Part shown: in pieces, positions 22,374 through 33,345 of the stretch
Layout of the letters: each line of letters begins with the position of its first letter
How positions within the stretch are numbered: position 1 is the first letter of the stretch
Source: Nymphalis io
Lineage: Eukaryota; Arthropoda; Insecta; Lepidoptera; Nymphalidae
Direction: 5' to 3'
DNA: 64,000 bases
Assembly: GCF_905147045.1 (NCBI RefSeq)
Contig: NC_065903.1
Span: 7,068,001-7,132,000, forward strand
Notes under the pieces: model-generated
Seen by the model: only the letters and a program-made list of their open reading frames with translations
Told to the model about the DNA's origin: nothing
Database searches by the model: none
Position numbers and translations under genes: made by a program

Positions 22374-23200
22374 ATCATAGACCTTACTCACACGTAGCCT
22401 TGAGGCGGACTGTCAATACTTGCGAAATCTTTTGAAAGATATCGAGATGAGATCATAGACAATTTTTAGTACTTTTTATAATGTTAAAATATTCTTAACA
22501 CTTACTTTTCCAAGTGTTAAGCCAATACTTTTCTCTGAAGCGAATCCTGTCTATTGTAGCCGGTTTTTCTTCGTAAAGAGATAATTTTCAAAAACATAAA
22601 GCTAATAATATAATGGTTGACTATATATTTAATTTGAGTAAAAGATTAATTACTGTTTTTCTTGTCAGAAATTTATCAAAGCTGTTTATGCATTTTTTAT
22701 CAACTTTATCGAATTTGAAGAAAACTTAACCAAGTGTTGAATAAATAAACATTTGGTTAAGAAAACTTAACCAAGTTTTATGAATTCAATACCGTGTGTA
22801 TTGAATTCATATATATAATCATGTATATAAATATAATTATATATTTAGGTTCCTAAGCAGTATAAATAAAAAAAAACAAGATTCAAATTAAATAAAATCA
22901 AACATAGTACACAAAAAGCTAAATTCAACACAATTATCAAAATTTGGACTCCCAAATACCCATTTCAATAAATAGGAGGTTTTATGTTTTCAAAGTTTTA
23001 AAGTTTTCAAGTTTAAGGTTGCACTTATAAAATTTCCTGTACTTATTTAGTACAGGTTTAGTAGTAGTATTTAGTGTATAAAATTATTTTCCTAACGCTA
23101 TATTATTTCTACCTATATATTTTATTAGGCTATAGGGAAATTGTTCTCAAACAACTAAATAAAATTTGAGTTTATACATAGGTTGGTAGTTGTCAATAAA
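22374..23200. other. AT-rich spacer downstream of Nmdar2
   Basis: No gene seen. It contains a direct repeat 'gaaaacttaaccaagt' (about 22720 and 22761) and a perfect 13-bp inverted repeat with a 5-nt loop at 22780-22810. Confidence 0.5.
22780..22810. repeat. Perfect hairpin-forming inverted repeat
   Basis: Arms ATGAATTCAATAC and its exact complement are separated by CGTGT. It lies next to a tandem 'aaaacttaaccaag' duplication. No element boundary could be assigned. Confidence 0.7.
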
Positions 23201-23226
23201 GTCACAATATTGTCCAAAAAATATAT

Positions 23227-23232
23227 TTTATT
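23227..23232 (-). terminator. Likely poly(A) signal of Nmdar2
   Basis: AATAAA on the minus strand (TTTATT on plus), 240 nt after the proposed stop at 23472. The intervening 3' UTR has a GC-rich patch at 23245-23290. Confidence 0.5.
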
Positions 23233-23471
23233 GTAGTAGACAACACGAGGACGCGCGCCCGGCGCCCAGCCTGCCCCGCGCGCGCTTCCCACAACAACGC
23301 TTCGCTATCTACGTCCATCTCTCTGTTTTAATAATTGGAATAATTTATTTAATAATTACAACGTTTTTTTATCTGTCCATATTTTAACATTAGATATACC
23401 TAACTTCGTCTTGTATAACTTGGTGTAAGAACAGCCTTCAGAAATTGAAAAAAAATGGCGCAATATGCGCC

Positions 23472-26400
23472 TCACAGCACTGTTTCCATTTCGACCCGCG
23501 TCCGCTCCCTGAAAAACCACATCATAAGTTAATCAAAAATTAGGACCAACTTTTAAGTATTCGTGAAACTGATGAAGGATGACCGCTCTTATTTTAATTA
23601 TGACAAAAACTAAATCTTTACATAGAAATAAAGAAGCCGATCGAAACAGAGCCGGTCAAAATTTGTTACGACAATTTGAAATCTGTTAGTAAGCTCAGAG
23701 CCCGTGACAGACCTGGCGCGGAGGTCCCCGCAAGAGAGCGGGCGGTCGAGATCGGGCAGCAGATCGGCGGGCGCGTGTAGCGTGCGCGGCCGCGTGGCGT
23801 CGTGTGCTCGGCCCGCGGCGAGCAGCGCGGCGGCCGAGGCCAACCTGCGCGGCGGCGGCTGCAGCCCGTGCGCCGCCAGCGCTGCTGCCAATTGCCGTGC
23901 GCGTGCTACCGCCGCATCACGCTCATGTCGTGCGCGCCAAACCTGGCCGAGTAGCGAAGATTTTGATAAAGAAAATTTTAGCTACTTCGGTGAACATAGC
24001 ATGCTCCTAGAATTTTATTTCAACTACAGTTTGATTTGTGATTTGTACCTGAGCGGCACAGATTGCAGAGCGGCAGTGTCCCCGTTTACCAGGACCAAAA
24101 CCACGCGCCGCCGCTTCTACTACTGCACCATGGAATGTTAATGATTGTCCTAGAAGAAAAAAAAACTTAAATTGTAACAATAATATACTTAATGAAATTT
24201 ATATTTTATATCTACAAATACGTTACATTTTCTAAAGGATTTAAAAAATATATTTCGTTATTTAAAAATATATTTACTATATCTTAATTACTGCTAATTT
24301 GTGTAATTTCTCATATCATTTTCTAGATTACTTTTAGTCAGATTTTCGCTCAATTCTGTTCTGCATACATCATTAACGAATTTGTAAACAGTAAAACATA
24401 TACGTTACAGAGGTGATTGAAAATAGGAAAGTAAATGTCCCATAAGGTCACATTGCGGCATTTGCCCACGCCTCACAACATTTAATAAGTTGAACGGTTT
24501 TTATCCTCAACATCAAAATAGCAAAGGTCACCGTTTGCCTGTAATACGCTCTAAAAATCTTTGGTCACTTAAGACAATGAATGTTTTGTATAAGATCGGT
24601 TTCCAACTGTACTTTACATACAGATGCCCGTGTGGAATGGAGGATTGATTCTTTCCTTAAACGGTCTTTCTTGACCAAGGAGTTCAGGTAGGCTTTTTCA
24701 CTACGGTTCTCTTAATGATATAATAGGAAAGAACGTCGACTGACTGTTTTAACGGCTAAATTGTGTAATGAAATAAAAGTGAGAAAATGGAAACCTAGTA
24801 AATTAGATGATTTACCCATCGATAATGACACGAGAGCACAGCATGAGCTGGCGCTGGAGGCTGCGAGATGCTCCCGCATGTAGCGAAAGTATACGTGCTC
24901 GAGCAGCAACAACAGCGCCGCTAGCAAGATGCCAGCCATCAGTAGCAGAAACGCAGATAAGAACTGCTCTAGTGCTAAAGGATCTGATGACTTGTGCTCC
25001 TGCTTGTTCGGCTTACACGTGCCCGTCATCCAGTACCTGCGACCCAATAGTTGTACTAATATAATATTATACTCAATCACGACATCTGTCGTGGATGAAA
25101 TATTTATATTTCTTAGCAAGTTTTATAATAATAATAATAACAAGTGTATAATTTATGAATATATTTACAGTAAATGTAACACACTTTTTATTTTTCTCAA
25201 ACTTCTATCGATCTCTACTTTATTTAATCGAGGTATTAAAGCTATAGTACCAAATAACATGATAAATAAATATATTTTTTAGTTTTATTAACTCACTTAT
25301 TAACTTATGAGTATTAATATCTTAATTTATAGATTATTTGGAAAATATAAGCATCTACAAGAAGGTTAAAATTTAGATAGTCAGTATTTATATCATTCTC
25401 TACAAAAATAAACTTGTCTCGTAAATGGTACTGGGAAGCCAGAGAGCATCACATTTGCTTAATACCTACTAAATATGCCATACCATGCTTTGATATTCTA
25501 TTAATTTTATCGAACCTATTAGTATTTGGAATACACACAAACGACTTATAAGTTTTAAAAGAAAGAATAAAGATACTGAATCGTATGCTTAAAAATCACC
25601 CAACAATTTTTTTTATGAATATATGTAATAATATGTCTAAAGAGGTAATAAATATAATAATTGTCTATGAACATCTTAATAACTATAATTAAATAATGTT
25701 TTGTTTAAAACTGAAAGTAGATGAATTCGTTTGATCAACGAATACTATAAATAAAACTGGTTCATTATGTAATTTGAGTCAGATGTGAATAGCATATACT
25801 TAGAAAAAGGAGATAAAATACATTTCTTAATGCAAAAAAAGCAAATAAGTTAAGCCTACCTGCGTAACCGCTCTAGGTCACCATTGGAGCGTAAATCAAG
25901 TAACCTCTTATTAAACATGCTCAGGTATTTAGAATTTCGCGTAAATGCTAATCCATAGCCAGACATCGCGTACCACGAGCCTACTGTTAACAACCGGCAG
26001 TCCTCATCCTACAAAAACGATAAAACTAACGTTAGTAAGGTGCAACTGCTGAAGAGATATGATCGTCTATAATTTCAATTGTTTCGCAGACTTACTTGTG
26101 ATACAAGGTAGTCCAACACAGTACCGTCGTATATAAACGCGTCCAGTTCTCCGGTAAGAACACCCGTTACACCCGCACTCACCGTGCTGCGGTTATATCT
26201 GAAAGTTTTTAAAAGTGCTCTAAACAGAGTAGAATAGACATTTCATCCATAGTATTGTATATAATATAAATACTATATAATTTTTAATGACCATAATACA
26301 TATTTTTGTTTATATTAAGAATATTTTTTAAATTTATAACAGATAGGTAAGCAGAAAGTCGAAAACTTCATTGACAACGTCACATTGATTTCTTCTGTCG

Positions 26401-29400
26401 AACTTGACATCGTTATTGCTCCACTATAATTTATCTAGTTCTGTCAATAGCTAAAACTTTGACCACACTACTACTAACTATCGTTAAGTCGCGAACGGTA
26501 CTCACGAGGACATGTATGCGTGCGGCTCGGGAAAGTACTTGGCGAGAGTGGCGTCCGTGTGAGACCACGGCACTGTGCCAAACTTGAGCGCGGGTCGTTG
26601 CGACAGCGGACGCGCGATGCGAGGATCATCGAGCCCGCTTAGCTCGTGGAACTCCTCCCGAGTGATCATGAACGCAGCCAGGTTCGCGGTGTATATCGCG
26701 AGAAACACAACCGCAAACATCGCCCACATGTTCGTCATAAAGCGAGCCGTAAAGCCACGTGGCGAGTCCACATGGACCGATGCCTGTTCGCGATGAAAAA
26801 GAAGTTATATGTGTGTCATGACAACATCGTTGTGTCCGATATGGAATATAAATTACAAATTGTACTCAAATAAAGTATACTTTTTATTTTTATTAATAAA
26901 AAACGATAATAATTTACCTGAAATAACACTGCCCAAACGATCCAATATGTTCGACAGAGCGAAAATCTGTTTTGAGGTATTCGTTTCGAATTGAGTCCGG
27001 TGGAGCAATCGAAACCGCTTGGAGAGAGCCACTCGAAAAAGAATATTGAAAATGTGGCTGCTTGTATAGCAACTGCTCCGACTAACATCCACGACGCTGT
27101 ATCGAAGGGCTCCAGGAAGGCAGTAGGAGATATTATGCCTGTACGTTTCGCAACGACTATAGCCACTCCCGTTTCCATAAAAGGTACGCTAAAATCCACA
27201 ACAGCTTCACGGTCTGAATTTATTATTAGCGACGTTAATACCTATAAAAAGCAGATTTTGAATACAGTAATGTAAAATAAGTCAACCAATTTTTATATTA
27301 CTTCAGTATATATTTATGTGCTTACCATATCAGTTTTTTTGTTTACGAGCTCTGATATAAGACCATTCCACTTGCCGTGATGTAATGTGCCCCATCGCCC
27401 GTCTTCGACGCGCACTAATTCATACGTAAATCCAAGTTGTTCGGCAAGTTGTTGTAATAGATCGATACAAAATCCGCTACAGCATTGATAGAGTGAACTG
27501 TTTCTGTGCGCTGTACCCGCTTCTAATCTAAAGTTTGTAAATTACAATTAAACGCTTGAAGTAGCACGTTATGAGTAGCAAGCTCAATTTATGTATTTAC
27601 ATTGTAGATATTTACCCAGCAACTTCGACGTCAGGTGCCACACGACAAATTACACCTCGATCCAATGAACATCGTCCACTAACCGGATCAGGCGGAGCGA
27701 GGTTGATATATGGAGGTTCTTCGAGGAAAGTTATACGCATATGAAATTTTTCTGGAACTCCTTGAGGAGGCGTATGGAGCCCTCCTGGCCACACTATATC
27801 CTTTATTACTAATCGTTCTTTTGGATAAGAGTTCCAAGTCCCAATTTCCTCCCATACGAGCTAAAATAACGAAAAATCTTTTGAAGTAATCTAAGGCAGA
27901 TATTTCTTATGTTCCGACGTTGAAAATTTCATATAATTATTACCTGATCACCTAATGTTGGTCTTAGGTTCATTATCTTAAGCTCAACCGCTCGAAGTTC
28001 TCCATCTGGAGTGAATTCTATGCTAGGCCTGCTCGATTCGCCTTCCACACTCACGTTACGCAAATGTCGATAGAACCTTTCTCCGGTCGACCATCGCGCC
28101 TCGCCTGTACCGACTCCACTACAAGAAAGTCTAGTACCAAGAGGATATCGAATATTTTCCGGTTCAGAGACATAAGACTCAACACCGTAGGCAAATACCT
28201 TAACTGCTGTTGCTATCTCAGCAATTATTGATGAACTCGATGTATCAAAATGAACACCTGAAAATTAAAAAAAAACAGTAAAATATACTGTATACATATA
28301 CTGGTAAAATGTTCAATAAAACCGTTAATAGGTAATAAACGATATACATGACACTAATGCTGATACATTTGTTGATCATCTGCATAAAAGTGTTTGAAAG
28401 TAATTATTATACGAATGGGAGGAATATAGGATGAAAATAGGATTAGGAAGAAGGAAAAAAATGAGTATTTTTTGATACAAAAAAGTCAAGGCATAGGTTG
28501 AGTACATATTGTACAAAATTCTAAAATACATAGTAACGGAACTATAGTCTATTCTAATCAAAAGAGGAGCAAAGACAAACAAACAACTTTAGATATTAAA
28601 TTGACGTCAAGAATCGAGGTCGAGATCTTCAATAATTAACATAAATTAATTTTAATTATAATCACAGGAATATGGGATTTTTTATCTCAGTTCGCTGGCG
28701 GGGTAAGCATAGGAGGGAGAGTAACATTTTTAATAGAGTGATGTGCGACATAAAATTTGTAACATACCTAGCATGCCAACTGGAAATTTATTTGGTTGTT
28801 GCATTGAACCAAGAACGCTTTGTGTAACGATCCAAACAAAATTTTCTCCAGTGAGATGGAGGTCTCCAGCTGACGATAGTATATCAGCAGCTTCTTCTTG
28901 TGTAGCATATAATAGCATTACACGAGCTTCGCTCGTTACCAATTCATTCAAAACGGCTGCTTTCTTTTTCTTTACTACAACCGCATTAAGTATTGTAAAC
29001 TTAAATCGATCCTGTAAATAATTTAATAATTTAAAACATATTAACATAAATGTTTTAATAAACTATGTACAGTCATTTTATTTATATATTCTATAACTAA
29101 AATAAAAAAATAAAAAAAAAACAAAATACGCATTACAAAATTATAGAAAAAAAACTAAAGTGTAAATTAAAAAGTGAAAAAAAAAAGAATTTAAAACTTG
29201 TTAAATTCTATAACATTATTAAAATCAATTTAATATTACAAGTAAGTATAAGAATTATATAGTTAAATTTAAATATATACAGTTAAAATTTTAATTATAC
29301 TTGAAGTGCTGTAACCCTCTCCCTGACAGCTTGTATGAAATCATCATGTCCAGCAATAGCTGAAGTGACGACGCTAAATTGATGCCACTTGTATCTCTCG

Positions 29401-30669
29401 AGTATAGATAGCATAGCTGCCGTCTGATGTTCAATCGTTGGCGCTAACTGGAGCCGTAAAGATGCGTGAGACGCATGTTTCTCAAGACCGCTGTTATCTG
29501 CGTTCCATGCAATAACCTACAGAATGAGTGACATTTTTTAAATTAACTAAACCTTATAATGGTTATTTTATTCGAAATCAAATAGGTAAAATAAAATTTT
29601 ACCGGTATGCCAAGGTATCCGGCAAGTTGAAGAAAATATTGCGCAGAGGCAGTAGAACGCCCATATTGTTCATGATTCATAAGATATAGTATTGCAGATA
29701 CGTTCACTGCTAAAAATTCCTTACACAGCGAGTCCAAGATAGCTGTAAGCATTCAAGTTAAGTGTAACGAAAGTGTTCAAAGTAATTGGCCCATAACTAG
29801 GCCCATAAGTATGTCAATATTACTAAAATATTACTCTTTTTTTTCTAAATAAGTATTATAATGTTCAAAATATAATGATTTTTTAACGTTAAAGGTTACT
29901 TTTTTTAAGGTTTTTTTTACAAATGGTAATTTGATGATGTCAGCATATAGGGCAGGTAGAGTTTATAGTTAGCTATAGTGTATTTCCATGGTGTCATTAA
30001 CATGATATTACTTCTTTGATGGAACAGTTACAGTGATAACATATCTGCAACCTATTGATGATGTTCCAAATATCAATATAATCTTCCCTGAGCTATCTAG
30101 CTAGCTTTCTATATATAAGAATATATAAATAGAAAACTGAAAGTGAGTAGGCGTACCTACTTGCTTTACATTATAGGTAACAAGTAAAAATTCACACGTA
30201 TTCGTTGATACATAGTCATAGGTCAATGCGAAATAGCTTTTATTTTATATAACAATTCATAATTATATTATTTGAATAACCACTTACACATAGGACTAGG
30301 CGTTAGGCCCTGCATAGAAAGCGTAACGTTTAGGCGCACATGTGAAAAAAGTTTGAGTTTTCGCGGCAGTTTGGATAGAGCCGCCTTCTCAGCTCGAGTA
30401 TAGTCGCGTGCACCAAAGGCTTTGTGGGGCACGACGAGGGCGGCAGTGATTACAGATGGTGCACGAGGGGCTTGAGGTGCTGGTGAAGTTCGCGGGCGTC
30501 TCAGTCCATCAACGCCAAGACGAACGCCACCTCCACGTGCGCCCTCTCGCCCACCGGCCCCCGTGGCGCTGCTGCCTATTTTGATGCCACCGCCACGCTC
30601 CGCCGCCGCTCCCGTCGCCGCTAATGCGCCTAGCGCCGCCAGCGCCATTAGCGCAGTGCGCGCATGCAT
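23472..30669 (-). CDS. Nmdar2: NMDA-type ionotropic glutamate receptor subunit 2, 15 coding exons
   Basis: Postsynaptic glutamate-gated cation channel subunit that pairs with Nmdar1. Exons (high to low): 30288-30669, 29603-29742, 29301-29516, 28768-29011, 27944-28257, 27616-27860, 27326-27527, 26918-27241, 26506-26783, 26096-26198, 25860-26008, 24816-25036, 24049-24149, 23713-23942, 23472-23508; phases agree, 1061 residues. Order: signal peptide (MHARTALMALAALGALAA), amino-terminal domain, S1 with 'RWGTLHHGKWNGLISEL' and ligand Arg592, M1 (about 631-652), pore loop, M3 with IYTANLAAF (719-727), S2 with 'DAFIYDGTVLDYL', M4 (about 891-912), then a short cytoplasmic tail. The tail exon 14 is GC-rich and Ala/Arg-rich; the last exon gives a C-terminus ...METVL, a class I PDZ ligand. 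Without the last splice the frame stops at 23610. ATG 30669 is preceded by an acceptor-like TTTTTATAG, suggesting an upstream non-coding exon. Confidence 0.93.
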
Positions 30670-30739
30670 CTTCTTCTTTGATGCTATAAAAACATTCACC
30701 TGCTTTATTAGGGGATCTAATTTTGCATTTTAATTTATT

Positions 30740-31035
30740 TACTGGTGGTAGAGCTTTGTGCAAGCTCGTCTGGGTAGGTACCACCCACTCATCAGATATT
30801 CTACCGCAAAACAGCAGTACTTGGTATTGTTGTGTTCCGGTTTGAAGAGTGAGTGAGCCAGTGTAATTACAGGCAGAAGGGACATAACATCTTAGTTCCT
30901 AAGGTTGGTGGCGCATTGGTGATGTAAGCGATGGTTAACATTTCTTACAATACCAATGTCTATGGGCGTTGGTGACTACTTACCATCATGTGGCCCATAT
31001 GCTCGTCCGCATTCCTATTCTATAAAAAAAAATTA
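30740..31035 (+). repeat. SINE-like repeat family 1 copy just upstream of the Nmdar2 coding start
   Basis: Complete-looking copy ('actggtggtagagctttgtg' to 'ttcctattctataaaaaaaa'), beginning 71 bp upstream of the Nmdar2 ATG and antisense to it. It lies in the 5' UTR, intron or promoter, depending on where transcription starts. Confidence 0.8.
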
Positions 31036-33040
31036 AGCTGATATAAGTTGTTTTTGCTAATCATAATTAAGGTAGAATGCGCTGATTAATTAAATGATAC
31101 AATAGATCACAAAGTACTCAGCTAATATTAAAAGACTAACTGTAAATTCTCCCGCGTTAAACAGTGCCGCTCTCGTGATTCACAGAGTATTCCTTATAAC
31201 CTTTCTGAATATAAGTAAAGGAAATGACAATCTAATGCATAAATATATTTTATCAGATTATTAATTACTGTGATTTTTTATCAATAATTTTCATGTATTT
31301 TTCAAGTTTTATTTTCTTTGTGTTAATTCACTCCGCTAAATGCGAATTTTACATGTTAAATACATTATTGTTTTACTTTTCTAAATTACGTTTTTGTGTG
31401 ACAGCCGTGGATCCTGAGCCGTCTAGTTTACACGAAGAAGAATTCATTTCGACATCGAAAACCTCGGTTGTAATCACCTTCTCGAAAATTACGACGTCCT
31501 TTCTCTTAAGGATATTGCAACAAATGCGTAGGATACGCTTTAGACGACCTGCAGTTTCGTTGTTGCTGTACGCACGATGATTACTATTTAACTCCTTAGT
31601 CCTTATGTCCATATCCTCCCTGAATAAAGCTTTCCATTTCTGCCAATGATATTTTTGTTTGCTGTCCTAGAGATGTGTGCACCTCTACATAAGTTTTTAG
31701 CTTATAGGCTATATAGTAAACAAGAGTGGGACGAATAAATAACTCTACACGCTTCATTCAGTGCATATTTTAGGTCCATAATTTCTGTGCGTGCACAGCT
31801 ATCGCTGGGTGAGAATGTGTGTGTGTAGGAATAATATGTCAAAACTATAAAAAGTACTAAAAATTACCTACGATGTCATCTCGATAATCGATCTTTCATA
31901 AGATTCCACAAATATACCAATGTCTATGTCAGTTAACTCAGTGATAATTAATATGTTAATAGTAGTTAATAGGTGTATAATACAATGACTAAAGACCATT
32001 ATAACAATAATACACTGTGTAATGATTATGTTATACAAAAATTATTGCATGTCTTAATTTATGTTATGTTTAGTCATATTTAAGAGTTTAAAACGACACA
32101 TTTTAATATACTTGACTTGTAAGTATTTATATATGTAGTATGTAAGTAGGTATATATTTACTTTTTTTTGAAGAAAACGTAACGCTGTCGAAAGAACATT
32201 AATAACAGGCACTCGGAAAAAAATATCTTTACAATGGGACGATGCGTCAATATCAGTAATGAATTCCATTAATCAATTGTGAGAAGGTATCTTTTTCACG
32301 ATAAATTCCAAATTAACACGAAGGTTCGATTCACTTGATTGAACACTTTCAGAGAAATAATTTTGATGAACACACCTAATACCTCCACCACAAATACAGC
32401 ATAGTGAATTTCGCAAAAGTACCTAATATTTGTCGTCTTAATAGATCAGATAATGCTTTGAACTAAAATGTATTTACATTAAGTAATATAGGTAATGAAA
32501 TCTCACCATAGATACTCGCACAATTGCAATTTAAACTTTGATAATAACGAAATAAGCAAAGAACCATTATAGCAAGAAAAAAATTTTTAGCAGGAATGAT
32601 TTTCAATAAAGAAATGAATGGTTTAAGATCTTTATTATATCTCTATGATTTTAATACTGTATTATTGTCACCATACGTCTTCTGTCATGTAAATTTTATA
32701 TCCACTACTTACGTGTTAATTTTTTTTACAATTAATATTTACACTTAATTGTAACAGAGTTATCCGAAATAGACACTATTCATAGATAGCCTTGTAACAC
32801 AAAGATATAAATTTTACAATATTAATAAAATAAAAAATTTAAGATGCTCAATAAAGTGGTCTTATTTTTATGCGCCTAGCTATCTCCTCTTCCGATAATT
32901 TGATGATCACCAACTATACTCCTATTATTATTATAAAAATGAACAAACAAACTCGTTTGCTAATAATGCGCTACTTCGAATTTAAAAATATATTTTTTGT
33001 TGATACCGCATTTATTGAGAAAGTATATAATATATTATAA
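31036..33040. other. Gene-free stretch upstream of Nmdar2
   Basis: Apart from a small coding relic at 31373-31665, nothing recognisable. It may be a 5' intron of Nmdar2. Confidence 0.4.
31373..31665 (-). pseudogene. Coding relic resembling a Myb/SANT-like (zeste-type) domain
   Basis: Minus-strand frame reads 'WQKWKALFREDMDIRTKEL' near its start (about 31600-31655), then 'AGRLKRILRICCNILKRKDV' and a Ser/Thr-rich tail, ending at a TAA at about 31373. A Trp-Lys-x-W-K pattern followed by a 'LxRILxI' helix is reminiscent of Myb/SANT-like DNA-binding modules found in transposon-derived and zeste-like proteins. Only the end of such a domain is present and no ATG or splice context is clear. Could also be an exon of an unrecognised gene. 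Confidence 0.3.
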
Positions 33041-33044
33041 TATA

Positions 33045-33345
33045 GGTCGGCGGGCGGCCCAATGGGCTACCTGATGTAACCTACCTGTCTATGGGCAGTG
33101 GGGTCACCACTGCCCATAGAAATTGGCGCTGTAAGAATTATTAATAATCTCTTACATCGCCATTGCATCACCGAACTTGGTAACTATGATATTATGTCCC
33201 TTTTGCCTGTAGATACCTTAAATCGCCTCAAGCTGAAACACAACGACACTTAATATTACTGTTTGGCGGCAGAGTATATGATGAGTGGATGTTAATTATC
33301 CAAACGGGCTTGCAAAAGTCCTACCACGAGGTGTTTCATGATACT
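33045..33345 (-). repeat. Diverged family 1 SINE-like copy with an internal palindrome
   Basis: Reverse copy recognisable from 'gggctacctgatg', 'cgccattgcatcac', 'ttatgtcccttttgcctgta' and 'gatgagtgga', but clearly older than the 14.4, 30.7 and 45.6 kb copies. It holds a perfect 13-bp inverted repeat with a 5-nt loop at 33089-33119. Confidence 0.6.

Noticed and set aside
23704..24141. 145-codon plus-strand frame in a GC-rich region
   Set aside because: It is the antisense shadow of Nmdar2 exons 13-14, whose minus-strand phases and splice sites fit.
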